Below are positions 25,834 through 34,615 of a stretch of DNA of 64,000 bases, one piece after another; position 1 is the stretch's first letter, and each line of letters starts with the position of its first letter. The notes under the pieces are model-generated. The model saw nothing but the letters and a program-made list of their open reading frames with translations. It made no database searches and had not been told where the DNA came from. This DNA comes from DATFNV01 sp963827935. GTDB lineage: Bacteria > Planctomycetota > Planctomycetia > Gemmatales > Gemmataceae. The DNA lies in NCBI GenBank assembly GCA_963827935.1, contig CAWHCN010000018.1, forward strand, positions 310,001 to 374,000, read 5' to 3'. Both the position numbers and the translations under genes were made by a program.

Positions 25834-26220
25834 ATGCGCCGCGTACTCTTGAAATCGAAGATCCACCGCCTCCGCGTGACCGATGCCGATATCAACTACG
25901 AGGGGAGCCTGACGCTCGACAGCAGTCTGCTGGAGGCAGCCGACATCCTGCCCTTCGAGCAAGTACACGTCTGGAACGTGACTCGGGGCACGCGACTGAC
26001 CACCTACGCCATCGCGGGTGAACCGGGGTCGGGCGTGGTGTGCGTGAACGGGGCGGCGGCTCACCTGGCGCGGCCCGGCGACGTGGTCATCGTGGCCACC
26101 TTTGCTGAAGTGGAGGAGCAGGAGGCTCGGAGCCACCGACCGTGTGTCGTATTCGTAGACGAGCAGAATCGCCTCAGGCGGCCGGGGGCGACCGAAGTGG
26201 CGGGACCGAAGCGACGCTAA
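25834..26220 (+). CDS. panD: Aspartate 1-decarboxylase PanD
   Basis: 128 residues. It makes beta-alanine from aspartate for pantothenate and CoA. The pro-enzyme cleaves itself between Gly24 and Ser25 (NYEGSLTLD), producing the pyruvoyl group on Ser25. The second of two adjacent ATGs is chosen because it puts the serine at position 25, as in E. coli, and leaves 5 bases after GAGGGG. Family features are LKSKIHRLRVTDADINYEGS, LPFEQVHVWNVTRGTRLTTY, CVNGAAAHLARPGDVVIVAT and the C-terminal FVDEQNRL. No other pan gene is nearby. Confidence 0.95.
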   Translation: MRRVLLKSKIHRLRVTDADINYEGSLTLDSSLLEAADILPFEQVHVWNVTRGTRLTTYAIAGEPGSGVVCVNGAAAHLARPGDVVIVATFAEVEEQEARSHRPCVVFVDEQNRLRRPGATEVAGPKRR

Positions 26221-26319
26221 TCCAGAAATTCGAATAGATTCCTGCACGGAATTCGCGCGCCGGCACCACTATTATTAGGAGACGCCCCAACCGCCCCCCT
26301 CCCCGGGAAGGAGAATGCC

Positions 26320-28497
26320 ATGCGCCTGACCCTGCGAACCCTGCTCGCCTACCTGGACGACATGCTCGATCCCGCCGAGACGAAGCTGATCGGCCAGAAG
26401 GTGGCGGAAAGCGATCATGCGCAGGAACTGATCGCGCGGATCAAGCAAGTGACGCGTCGCCGCCGCCTCACGACGCCGCCGGCCACCGGTCCCAACGCGT
26501 TCGAGCCGAACCTGGTGGCCGAATACCTCGACAATACACTGTCGCCGGAGCAGGTGGCGGAGGTCGAGAAGGCGTGTCTGGAGTCCGACGTTCACCTGGC
26601 GGAGATCGCGGCCGCGCACCAGATTTTGACGCTGGTGCTGGGCCAGCCGGCCCTGGTGCCGCCGACGGCCAAGCAGCGGATGTACGCCCTGGTGCACGGG
26701 GGGTCGGGGGCTCGGGTCCGGCCGGCGGCGGCGGCCACGCCCAACGGCGCGCCGGCCCCGGAGCGCGACGCCCGCGCCGAGGAAGATGAAACGCTTCTGC
26801 TGGGCCTCCCCTTCTATCGCCGCCAGGCCACCATGCGCTGGCTGCTGCCGTTGGCCGCCGTCCTGCTCCTGGCCGTGCTGGCGGTGGCCATCTACCAGGC
26901 CGTGCCGTGGGGCCACAACGAGACCCAGGTAGCCAAGGCGCCGGAGGACACCGCACCCGGTGGGCCAGTTGGCGACGGGGATGCCAACAGGGACGAGCAA
27001 AAGAAGGCGGAGGACGCGCGCCTGGCGGAAGAGCGGAAAAAGGAAAGGCTGCGAATAATGGAAGAGGCGCGCGTGGCGGAAGCGGCGCGGCTGGCTGAGG
27101 AAACGCGCCTGGCCGAGGAGCGGAAGAAGAAGCCTCCCGTGGTCCGGCCACAGCCGCCCAGCCAGGAACGCCTCGAAGCGGGCCGTTTTCACCTGCCCGT
27201 GCCGGCGCCGCTGGCCCCTCCCATCCTCGTCACCCGCACAGGCGCATCCCCTGACAAGCCGTGGCAGCGACTCAAGTCCGAGGATCGGCTCTTCACCACC
27301 GATGCCCTGGTCAGCCTGCCGGGCTACCACAGCGATCTGCGACTCGACAACGGCGTCGATCTGACGCTCTGGGGCAACACGTATGAGTTCACCAACCTGC
27401 CCATTCTGGAAAGTGCGGTGATCCTGCACGCGGCCCCCAAGGGGCTCGATGCGGACCTCACGTTAGATCGGGGCGCCATCAAGCTGATCAACCGCAAGGA
27501 CAGCGGCGCAGCCGCCGTGCGCATCCGCTTCCAGGGCGAGGTGTGGGATGTGCGCCTGGTGGAGAAGGATACCGAGGTCGGCGTCACCCTGTTCAGCCGC
27601 CATGCGCTGCCCTACGGCAGCGGCGAGGGACCGGAGGCCGAGCTGCACCTGTTTGTCCTCAAGGGCCGGGCCGCCGTGCGCATTACCCCCTTCGAGGAGT
27701 TCGACAACATCCAGAAACAGGATGGGGCGGTTCCTTTCGTCCTGTTCTGGGACAACAAGGGCCGTGGGACGCAGAAGCCGGTGCCGGCCCAGGATCGGGA
27801 ATCGTGGGCCTTGCTCGGCGTGTTCAGCCGGCCCTTGCGCGCGGGGCTCCCCGAGGACGTGCAGACCCAGATCGAGGACACCTACCGGGCCCTGGGTGCG
27901 GTCAGCGCCCGGCTCAACGGTCCGGGGCGGATTGAGACCGGCCTGGTGGAAATCCTGCAACCCGGCGACACGCCGCTGGCCAAGGGGCAGCTCCTGAACG
28001 CCATCCTGGCCGTCCGTTGCCTCGGCGCCATCGACGCCATCGGCGATGTCGTCAACATCCTCGGCGACGACCAGATGCCCGCCGCCCTGCGCGACGAGGC
28101 CATCAGCACCTTGCGGCACTGGTCCGGCCGCAACGACAGCATGGAAGCACGGCTTCTTGACCCCAAGACCCGCAGCGGCATCCTGACCGATGGCACGAAG
28201 TATCGCGTCGCGGAGGCCGCCATTGTCATGGAACTGTTGCACTCGCCCAGCCGGGAGCAAATCCAGACCCCTGCCTACTGGTCCTACCTGATCGACAAGC
28301 TGCGCCACGACAAGCTGGCCATCCGCGAGCTGGCCTTCTTTCACTTGCGGCACCTGCTGGGGATGGCGCAATGGAAGATGATTCCCTACAACCCCGCCGA
28401 TACCCCGGAAGGCTTGCAGCGGGGGTACGAAGCGTGGAAGAAGCTAATTCCGGAAGGGAAGCTGCCGCCGCCACCGCCGCGGCAGCGACAGCCCTAA
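26320..28497 (+). CDS. Membrane-anchored protein with duplicated anti-sigma-like N-terminus and FecR-like region
   Basis: 725 residues, not a named family. Residues 1-50 and about 65-110 repeat a motif (LLAYLDDMLDPAETKLIGQK and VAEYLDNTLSPEQVAEVEKA) that resembles planctomycete anti-sigma-like domains but lacks Cys/His zinc ligands. One membrane span follows at about 171-193 (WLLPLAAVLLLAVLAVAIYQ), then a charged Ala/Glu/Arg/Lys helix (about 225-275). A beta-rich FecR-like part contains DRLFTTDALVSLPGYHSDLR and VDLTLWGNTYEF. The C-terminal third is helical, HEAT-like in composition. GGAAGGAG precedes the ATG. The phosphatase gene follows 70 bases downstream, suggesting a shared signalling role; this is inference. 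Confidence 0.75.
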   Translation: MRLTLRTLLAYLDDMLDPAETKLIGQKVAESDHAQELIARIKQVTRRRRLTTPPATGPNAFEPNLVAEYLDNTLSPEQVAEVEKACLESDVHLAEIAAAHQILTLVLGQPALVPPTAKQRMYALVHGGSGARVRPAAAATPNGAPAPERDARAEEDETLLLGLPFYRRQATMRWLLPLAAVLLLAVLAVAIYQAVPWGHNETQVAKAPEDTAPGGPVGDGDANRDEQKKAEDARLAEERKKERLRIMEEARVAEAARLAEETRLAEERKKKPPVVRPQPPSQERLEAGRFHLPVPAPLAPPILVTRTGASPDKPWQRLKSEDRLFTTDALVSLPGYHSDLRLDNGVDLTLWGNTYEFTNLPILESAVILHAAPKGLDADLTLDRGAIKLINRKDSGAAAVRIRFQGEVWDVRLVEKDTEVGVTLFSRHALPYGSGEGPEAELHLFVLKGRAAVRITPFEEFDNIQKQDGAVPFVLFWDNKGRGTQKPVPAQDRESWALLGVFSRPLRAGLPEDVQTQIEDTYRALGAVSARLNGPGRIETGLVEILQPGDTPLAKGQLLNAILAVRCLGAIDAIGDVVNILGDDQMPAALRDEAISTLRHWSGRNDSMEARLLDPKTRSGILTDGTKYRVAEAAIVMELLHSPSREQIQTPAYWSYLIDKLRHDKLAIRELAFFHLRHLLGMAQWKMIPYNPADTPEGLQRGYEAWKKLIPEGKLPPPPPRQRQP

Positions 28498-28567
28498 TGG
28501 ACGCTTCGTAGCACCGATGGGCTGGTTGGCGCTGGCATGCCCATCGGGTTCCGGGTAAAACGGGAGC

Positions 28568-30292
28568 ATGGCGAATCTCGTCACCCTGCAGGGTCCCAAC
28601 GCCGGGCGGCAGTTCCGGCTGGAGGAGGGTCCGTCGCTGATCGGCCGGCAGCCGGAGGCTGCCGTCCACCTCGATTCGCTGGCCGTCAGCCGCCAGCATG
28701 CGCGCGTCCTCCAGGACGACGGTGCCTATTTCGTCGAGGACCTGGGCAGCAGCAACGGTACCTACCTCAACGGCCGGCCCATCGACCGCCGCATGCCGCT
28801 GACCGAAAACGACACGCTGCAAATCGGCCCATATGTCCTGGCCCTGCGGCCGCAGCCGGCGCCCGCTCCGAAAAGCGATCCCGACCAGGTTATTCGGACC
28901 CGTGTGGCGGCCACCCCGTCCAACCACACGCTCTACCTTCAGAATCCGGCTTACAAGCTCCAGGTGGTGCTGGAGATCGCCCAGACCCTGGCCCGGACCT
29001 TGGAGCTGGAGCCGCTTTTGAGCAAGCTGCTCGATCACCTGCTCCGCCTGTTCCCGCAGGCCGACCGGGGCCTGGTGCTGCTGTGCGAAGGGGATCGGCT
29101 GATGTTGCGGGCGCTGCGTGGCCGGCGGATCGATGCCGCCGACTCGGCCCCCTATAGCCGGACCGTCGTCCGCCGGGCGCTGGACGAGGGCGTGGGCATT
29201 CTGAGCCAGGACGTGAACGCCGACACAAAGCTGATGCTGAGCAAGACGCTGATGGGCCTGAACCTGCGCTCGTTCCTGTGCGTGCCGCTGATCGCTGCCG
29301 ATGGGAGTCGGCTCGGTGTGATCCAGCTCGATTGCGGCACAGGCGGCCTGGCCTTTCGGGACGAAGACCTTGAAGTGTTGACGGCCATCGCCTTGCAAGT
29401 GAGCGTGGTCCTGGACAACGTGGCCCTACACGCGGCCCGCATCGAGGAAGAGAAGCTGCACCAGGAGCTGGAGGTGGCCCGCGAGATTCAGCAGGGCTAC
29501 CTGCCGACCGATTTCCAGCCGCTGGGCGATGCCGGGTTCGATCTGTTCGCCCGGGTGCAGCCGGCCCGGCAGGTGTCGGGGGATCTGTACGATTTCTTCG
29601 CCCTGCCGGACGGTCGCCTGGCCTTCTTCGTGGGCGATGTGTCGGGCAAGGGGATGCCGGCGGCGCTGTTCATGGTGGCCGTCCGGACCCTGGCCCGCCA
29701 CCTGGGCACATCAGCGGTCGGACCCGCCGAGGCCCTGACCCGACTCAACAACGCCCTGGCCGCCGACAACCCATCGGCCATGTTTGTCACTCTCGTTTAT
29801 GGGGTTTTCGAGCCGCGGACGGGGACGGTGACCCTGGCCTCGGGCGGCCATCCGCGGCCGCTGCTGCACCGGGCCGACGGGCAGGTCGAGGAGGTGCCGC
29901 TGCGCAACGGCCGGCTGCTGGGCTATGAGCCGGCCGACGGCAGCCTCGCCGACACCACCCTCACCCTGGCCCCCGGCGAAACGCTGATCGTCTACACGGA
30001 CGGCTACACCGAGGCCCGCTCCCCCGACGGCACCACGATGTTCGGCGTCGGCCGCCTGTCCGAGGCCCTGGGCGGCCAACGGACCGCGTTGCCCCTCGAC
30101 CGCTGTGCCGAGGAACTGAAGGCCACCGTCGAGCGCTTCACCCACTCCGCGGACTTGCAGGACGACCTGACGCTGCTGATGTTGCGGCGGCATGAGCGGC
30201 ATGCTGACAGACCTGAGAAGGAGAACCGATGCGGACGAAACAAACCAAGCCAGTCACAGGTCCCTTCACCTGGGAAGATTTCTGTACTCTAG
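28568..30292 (+). CDS. FHA-GAF-PP2C (SpoIIE-type) serine/threonine phosphatase
   Basis: 574 residues. The FHA domain is at about 15-90 (SLIGRQPEAAVHLDSLAVSR, DLGSSNGTYLNGRPI) and binds phosphothreonine. A GAF domain lies at about 135-290 (FLCVPLIAADGSRLGVIQLD). A SpoIIE/RsbU phosphatase domain at about 330-555 contains GDLYDFFALPDG, FFVGDVSGKGMPAALFM, LASGGHPRPLL and IVYTDGYTEARSPDG, with the metal-binding aspartates present. Such proteins dephosphorylate anti-sigma antagonists in partner-switching pathways. No STAS or RsbW-like gene is adjacent. The end overlaps the Uma2 gene by 64 bases. The domain normally ends near DDLTLLMLRR, so a one-base error near 30185 may have lengthened it. Confidence 0.9.
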   Translation: MANLVTLQGPNAGRQFRLEEGPSLIGRQPEAAVHLDSLAVSRQHARVLQDDGAYFVEDLGSSNGTYLNGRPIDRRMPLTENDTLQIGPYVLALRPQPAPAPKSDPDQVIRTRVAATPSNHTLYLQNPAYKLQVVLEIAQTLARTLELEPLLSKLLDHLLRLFPQADRGLVLLCEGDRLMLRALRGRRIDAADSAPYSRTVVRRALDEGVGILSQDVNADTKLMLSKTLMGLNLRSFLCVPLIAADGSRLGVIQLDCGTGGLAFRDEDLEVLTAIALQVSVVLDNVALHAARIEEEKLHQELEVAREIQQGYLPTDFQPLGDAGFDLFARVQPARQVSGDLYDFFALPDGRLAFFVGDVSGKGMPAALFMVAVRTLARHLGTSAVGPAEALTRLNNALAADNPSAMFVTLVYGVFEPRTGTVTLASGGHPRPLLHRADGQVEEVPLRNGRLLGYEPADGSLADTTLTLAPGETLIVYTDGYTEARSPDGTTMFGVGRLSEALGGQRTALPLDRCAEELKATVERFTHSADLQDDLTLLMLRRHERHADRPEKENRCGRNKPSQSQVPSPGKISVL

Positions 30293-30844
30293 TCAGCGAA
30301 GACCAGAAAGCGGACCTCATCGACGGAGTGATTTACATGGCCTCACCGGAAAACACTGACGCGAATGAGTCTCTTTGGCTGGCTCTTCATAGTCATGGAA
30401 CTCTTTGTCGAAGAGTTCCAACTCGGGCAAATCTACGGCTCTCGCGTTGCCACGCGCTTCACCAAGAGGACCGCTCCAGAGCCGGACATCCTCTTCATGA
30501 GTAAGGCTCACATGCACCGGGTCAAGCGTGGTGGCGTGGAAGGCGCGCCGGACATCGCCGTGGAAATCGTGTCTCCGGAAAGCATCGACCGCGACTACAA
30601 CCTGAAACGGTTGAAATACGAAGGTGCCGGCGTCCCCGAATACTGGATCATTGACGAGATCGAGGAAACCATCACGCTCCTCCGCCTTGGTGCCGATGGC
30701 AAATATCGCGAGGTCAGGCCGAAGAAAGGCGAGTACCATAGCACCGTATTGCCGGGAATCTGGCTGCGGCCCGAATGGCTGTTCCACCTGCCGCGGCCCA
30801 GGAAACTGGATGCCCTGCAGATGCTCCTGGACCGGTTGAAATGA
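30229..30844 (+). CDS. Uma2 family (DUF820) putative endonuclease (one frame break)
   Basis: About 204 residues when joined. It starts MRTKQTKPVTGPFTWEDFCT with AAGGAGA upstream. The family order is visible: QKADLIDGVIYMASPENTDAN, frame break near 30367, GWLFIVMELFVEEFQLGQI, RTAPEPDILFMSK, GAPDIAVEIVSPESIDRDYN, KRLKYEGAGVPEYWIIDEIE and a C-terminal PEWLFHLPRP. The catalytic PD-(D/E)xK core is EPD...EIVSPES...K. These proteins are very numerous in planctomycetes and cyanobacteria and their biological role is unknown. The other frame of the first part has no family features, so the break is probably an error. Confidence 0.85.
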
Positions 30845-30949
30845 ATCATCGCGCAGGTGCCGCGTCATTGACTGCGACAACGGCGTCCCCTAGCCTGTGG
30901 ACGTAACCGGACGGCGCGGCGCGACCGGTCGCCCGAAGAGAGTACAGCA

Positions 30950-31402
30950 ATGCATACTTTGGCTTTCTACCGGCAACAGCGAGCGGACGGGGGAGTGCGT
31001 ACGGGTATTGAGGTTGACGACGAGACCGTCTTTCACAAGTATGAGCCCGGTGGCGAAGACCACGACGCGGCGCTGCTCTGGTACGTCGATCTGCGCTGCG
31101 AGGGGGATCACCTTCCGGAGGACGCGGAATCGGCTCGCACGTGGTTTCTCGCCAATGCCGATCTGATCAAAGAGGGGTTCCGTCAGCTCGCCGAAAAGGT
31201 TGCGGCCGGCGTGGACATGGCGGCATACCCGGTCACGTGGGGCGATTTTGCCGCCCCGCCGCCAGGAGTTCGCATGAACGTCGTGACCTCGACCACACGC
31301 CGCCTGGCAGCTCTTGATCTGGCCCACATCCTCGAAGACATCCGGCTGAACTGGGAAGAACGCCTCCGCTCGCTGCCGGAGATGCAGCCCGCCGCGCGAT
31401 GA
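30950..31402 (+). CDS. Unknown protein upstream of the PIN gene
   Basis: 150 residues, not recognised. It is acidic, with LLWYVDLRCEGDHLPEDAES, ARTWFLANADLIKEGFRQLA, a Pro-rich turn (DFAAPPPGVRM) and a C-terminal helix (ALDLAHILEDIRLNWEERLR). It has no signal peptide and no membrane span. The PIN-domain gene begins 10 bases after its stop, so it could be the antitoxin of that pair. It lacks a recognisable AbrB, RHH or Phd DNA-binding motif and is larger than most VapB antitoxins, so the role is uncertain. The ribosome-binding site (AGAGAG) is weak. Confidence 0.55.
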   Translation: MHTLAFYRQQRADGGVRTGIEVDDETVFHKYEPGGEDHDAALLWYVDLRCEGDHLPEDAESARTWFLANADLIKEGFRQLAEKVAAGVDMAAYPVTWGDFAAPPPGVRMNVVTSTTRRLAALDLAHILEDIRLNWEERLRSLPEMQPAAR

Positions 31403-31412
31403 GAGGTCGCCC

Positions 31413-31814
31413 ATGAGGAAGCGGGTTCTTGACACCAGCATCCTGATTCTTCATTGGCGAACCTCGCGGGGCGGCAGTTCCCTGGACAGATCCACGGAAG
31501 ACGACGCGAGGACCTGGGCGCACCGACTGATCGCGCTGGAGAAGGCCGATGCCATCGTCACGCCGGTCTATGTCGAGATGATTTGCGGCGTTCGAGGCAG
31601 CCATGAGCTGCTGTTGACCACAGCTTACCTCCATTCCTTTCGCGTCATCGACGGCGGGAATGTCCTTCCCGAGGATTGGAGAGAAGCCATTCGTTTGGCG
31701 CGACGGGTCCCCCGCAACGGCAAGCCTCGACAACTCGGGGACTGCCTCGTTCGCGCCATCTCCGATCGCCTCAATCACAACGTCAGAACGGTGGATCAAG
31801 GCTTTCCCCGATGA
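31413..31814 (+). CDS. VapC-like PIN-domain ribonuclease
   Basis: 133 residues. The four acidic residues of the PIN active site are present: Asp7 (RVLDTSILIL), Glu55 (PVYVEMICG), Asp110 (LGDCLVRAIS) and Asp128 (VRTVDQGF). The length is typical of VapC toxins, which cut tRNA or rRNA with magnesium. GAGAGG sits 6 bases before the ATG. The stop codon overlaps an in-frame alternative ATG (31811) of the creatininase-family gene. The expected antitoxin would be the gene just upstream, which is not a standard VapB. Confidence 0.88.
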   Translation: MRKRVLDTSILILHWRTSRGGSSLDRSTEDDARTWAHRLIALEKADAIVTPVYVEMICGVRGSHELLLTTAYLHSFRVIDGGNVLPEDWREAIRLARRVPRNGKPRQLGDCLVRAISDRLNHNVRTVDQGFPR

Positions 31815-31834
31815 GAAGCTACGGAGTACCTGCG

Positions 31835-32713
31835 ATGACCAGCCGCGCCGCCACTGAATACCGCTACGAGAAACTCACCTGGCCCGAGATCAACGACGCC
31901 GTCGAGATGGGGCAGGTCTGCATCGTTCCGTGCAGTGCCGTGGAGCAACACGGGCCGCACCTGCCGCTGGATGTGGATGTCGTCTGTCCCGTCGGCATCG
32001 CCCAGGGGGCCGGCCGCGAGATTCCCGAAAAGATGCTCGTCCTGCCGCCGGTCTGCTACGGCTACACCGGGCACGTCATGGACTTTCCCGGAACCATCAA
32101 CACGCACTTCGAGACGTTTATCCAGCAGGTGCTCGACATCACGAAGTCACTGGCGTACCACGGCTTCAAGAAGATCCTGCTGCTCAACGGCCACGGCTCC
32201 AACATGCCCAACCTGGACCTGGTCGCCCGCCGCACCAACCTGGAGACCGACGCCGAGTGCGTCCTGGCCGCGTGGTGGAACCTGCTGACGGTGGACAAGA
32301 CCTTCCTGCCGCGCTGGCGCCAGAGCAAGTTCCCCGGCGGCTGTGCCCACGCCTGCGAGCTGGAGACGTCGCTCTACCTGTACCTGGACGGCGACAACGT
32401 GCGCAAGGACAAGATCAAGAACGGTGTCATCAGCTTCAACGAAGAGAACAGCCCGTTCAGCTGGGTGGACCTGTTCGCCGCCGGGCCGGCCACCTGCATC
32501 TCCTGGACCAGTAGCTACAGCGAGACCGGCGTGCTGGGAGAGGCGGAACTGGCCACGGCGGAGAAGGGCCGCCAGGCCTATGAGGAGGCGGTCAAGCAGC
32601 TGGTGCGATTCGTGACCTGGTTCAAGGATCGGCCGAAGGATCGCCGCCGCGACCGGCATCGCAAGCCGCCGACCATGCCGATCCCTTGGGGGCAGCGAAG
32701 CCTTCCAAAGTAA
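31835..32713 (+). CDS. Creatininase-family metal-dependent amidohydrolase
   Basis: 292 residues. The creatininase family includes creatinine amidohydrolase, FAPy deformylases and mycofactocin enzymes. Metal ligands are expected in SAVEQHGPHLPLDVDV (Glu and His, near residues 39-41, Asp near 47), LLNGHGSN (His, near 128) and GGCAHACELETSLYLYL (Glu, near 182). The substrate cannot be told. ATG 31835 lies 9 bases after GGAG; ATG 31811, in the same frame, would overlap the PIN stop. The C-terminus is basic (DRPKDRRRDRHRK). The next 207 bases hold no gene, only several TGGCACC motifs near 32770-32830. Confidence 0.88.
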   Translation: MTSRAATEYRYEKLTWPEINDAVEMGQVCIVPCSAVEQHGPHLPLDVDVVCPVGIAQGAGREIPEKMLVLPPVCYGYTGHVMDFPGTINTHFETFIQQVLDITKSLAYHGFKKILLLNGHGSNMPNLDLVARRTNLETDAECVLAAWWNLLTVDKTFLPRWRQSKFPGGCAHACELETSLYLYLDGDNVRKDKIKNGVISFNEENSPFSWVDLFAAGPATCISWTSSYSETGVLGEAELATAEKGRQAYEEAVKQLVRFVTWFKDRPKDRRRDRHRKPPTMPIPWGQRSLPK

Positions 32714-32920
32714 GTTGGGAAGGAATACTGCCCGGGACCGGGCGTAGTGAAGGTCGGTCGGATGGTGCCACCACACCTTCGGACACCTGGTAGCACCTTG
32801 GTGGCACCAACGTGGCACCGTGGGGGCACCGTGGGCTGGGCTGCCGCCCACCGGGATTCTCCTGGAAACCTGCCCCCCGGCCCGCTACTGTGATGGCGCC
32901 TCAACTGGAGGGACCATCCC

Positions 32921-34147
32921 ATGAGCGCCTCGCGCAAGTTCAACAAGCCGCCGAGCAAGGACAAGTTCGTCCGCCTCGTCTCCGAGGCCCTGCGCCAGGC
33001 CGGGGAGACGGCCGAATTGCACTACGACGCCGAAGCCTTTGCCCTGCGCACCCAGGGCGATGCCCAGCGGATCTTCTGGCTGAACAACATCTACAATGAG
33101 TTCTGCTCGGCCCTGCCGGATCAGCGGCAGCTCCTGTTGAGGAACTTCATCCGCAGCTGGCTGGTCGCCGATTGTTCCGTCCCCGACGACTTCGAGGACG
33201 TGCATCCCGATCTGCTGCCCACCGTGCGTGCCCGCGGCTATTTCGAAGTCACGCTCTTGCAGCTCAAGGCGGAAGGCCACAAGTCCGAAGATCGGCCTTA
33301 CCGCCCGCTCGCGGACCACCTGGCGATCGGCCTGGCCTATGATCTGCCCGGGGCCATCGTGCAGATCGGCCAGCACAACCTGAAGACGTGGGAGGTCAGC
33401 TTTGACGACGCTCTGAAGGCGGCCTGCGACAACCTGCGCGGCCTATCCAAGCAGCCGCTCTTCCAGGGGGTGCCGGGCGTCTGGATGTCCCCCTACCACG
33501 ACAACCATGACGCCTCCCGCCTGGTGCTGACCGAGATGGTGCGGGAGTGCGAGGTGCGCGGCGATGCGGTGGTGCTGATCCCCAACCGGGACATCTTTAT
33601 GGTGACGGGCAGCGAGGACACGGCGGGCTTGGTTGCCGCGGTCGGCGTGGCCGAGTCGGCCTATGAAAAGCCACGCTTCCTCAGCGGCGTGGCCATCCGC
33701 CTGGTCGGCTCGGAATGGGTGCCGTTCCTCCCCCTGCCCGGCCATCCGGCCCACATCGCCTTCCGCCGGCTGCGGGTCCAGGATCTGGCCCGCGACTACG
33801 CCCAGCAGGGCGAGGCCCTCAAGGCGCTTCACGAAAAGGCCAACGAGGACACCTTCGTGGCCGGCTGCTCCCTGCTTCGCCGCAAGGATACCGACGAGGT
33901 GGCCAGCTACACCGTCTGGTCGGACGGCATCGTTTCCCTCTTGCCCGAGGCAGACATGGTCTACTTCTTCCGCCTCAAGGGGGAGAAGGACGGCGAGATC
34001 GTGGCCAGTGCCAGCTGGGAGCGCGTCCGCGATGTGGTCGGGCCGCTGATGACGCCGCAAGGGCTTTACCCCGAGCGCTACCGGGTGGCGGACTTCCCAA
34101 GCGAGGCGCAACTGGCGGCGCTGGGGAAGCTGTTTCCGCTACAATAA
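32921..34147 (+). CDS. DUF1444 (YtpQ-like) family protein
   Basis: 408 residues, soluble. DUF1444 features are LAIGLAYDLPGAIVQIGQHN, LKTWEVSFDDALKAACDNLR, GVWMSPYHDNHDASRLVL, AVVLIPNRDIFMVTGSEDTA and GLVAAVGVAESAYEKPRFLS. An N-terminal region precedes it with FVRLVSEALRQAGETAELHY. The biochemical function of the family is unknown. It begins MSASRKFNKPPSKDKF; the ribosome-binding site is weak (GGAGGGACC about 12 bases upstream). A TTTAGCC palindrome follows the stop by one base. Confidence 0.8.
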   Translation: MSASRKFNKPPSKDKFVRLVSEALRQAGETAELHYDAEAFALRTQGDAQRIFWLNNIYNEFCSALPDQRQLLLRNFIRSWLVADCSVPDDFEDVHPDLLPTVRARGYFEVTLLQLKAEGHKSEDRPYRPLADHLAIGLAYDLPGAIVQIGQHNLKTWEVSFDDALKAACDNLRGLSKQPLFQGVPGVWMSPYHDNHDASRLVLTEMVRECEVRGDAVVLIPNRDIFMVTGSEDTAGLVAAVGVAESAYEKPRFLSGVAIRLVGSEWVPFLPLPGHPAHIAFRRLRVQDLARDYAQQGEALKALHEKANEDTFVAGCSLLRRKDTDEVASYTVWSDGIVSLLPEADMVYFFRLKGEKDGEIVASASWERVRDVVGPLMTPQGLYPERYRVADFPSEAQLAALGKLFPLQ

Positions 34148-34148
34148 C

Positions 34149-34179
34149 TTTAGCCGCCGCCCTGCGGGCGGCGGCTAAA
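34149..34179. repeat. TTTAGCCGC palindrome
   Basis: TTTAGCCGCCGCCC pairs exactly with GGGCGGCGGCTAAA around TGC. It lies between the DUF1444 and DUF971 genes and could act as a transcription terminator or processing site. Confidence 0.85.
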
Positions 34180-34202
34180 CAATCGCCCCGGAGAAGACCT
34201 TC

Positions 34203-34544
34203 ATGTCCGCGCCAGTTCCCGGCCCCTTGCTGCCCGTCGCCCTGGGCAAGGACGGTGACGACCGGCTGGTGATCGACTGGAACGACGGACACCGCAGCGT
34301 CTACCCGTGGGTTCACCTTCGCAAGCAGTGTCCCTGTGCAGGTTGCCGGGACGAGCGTCAGAAGCCGCCCGATCCGTTCCGCGTCCTGAAGCCCAACGAG
34401 TTGGCGCCGCTGCGGCCGACGAAGATGGAGCCGGTTGGTCGCTACGCCTACAAGATCACCTGGAACGACGGGCACGACAGTGGCATCTTCACCCTGGAAC
34501 ATCTGCGGGCGCTGTGCCAGTGCCCGGAGTGCACAGTACGATAA
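34203..34544 (+). CDS. DUF971 domain protein with two CxCxxC motifs
   Basis: 113 residues. It has the GBBH-like N-terminal fold (LVIDWNDGHRSVYPWVHLR) and two cysteine sets: CPCAGC (Cys43, 45, 48) and CQCPEC (Cys105, 107, 110). DUF971 is found alone, fused to gamma-butyrobetaine hydroxylases, or beside and fused to Mrp-type ATPases, and a role in iron-sulfur cluster handling is suspected. The Mrp gene follows 71 bases downstream, beyond another palindrome, which agrees with that idea. The ATG at 34203 follows GGAGAAGACCTTC. Confidence 0.85.
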   Translation: MSAPVPGPLLPVALGKDGDDRLVIDWNDGHRSVYPWVHLRKQCPCAGCRDERQKPPDPFRVLKPNELAPLRPTKMEPVGRYAYKITWNDGHDSGIFTLEHLRALCQCPECTVR

Positions 34545-34549
34545 TTCTG

Positions 34550-34597
34550 TTTAGCCGCGGTTCGCAGAACCGCGCGGTTCTGCGAACCGCGGCTAAA
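34550..34597. repeat. TTTAGCCGC palindrome, GGTTCGCAGAACC core
   Basis: TTTAGCCGCGGTTCGCAGAACC pattern pairs with GGTTCTGCGAACCGCGGCTAAA around a short centre (GCGC). It separates DUF971 from mrp. Confidence 0.85.
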
Positions 34598-34615
34598 CGG
34601 CCACAGGATCATGCC

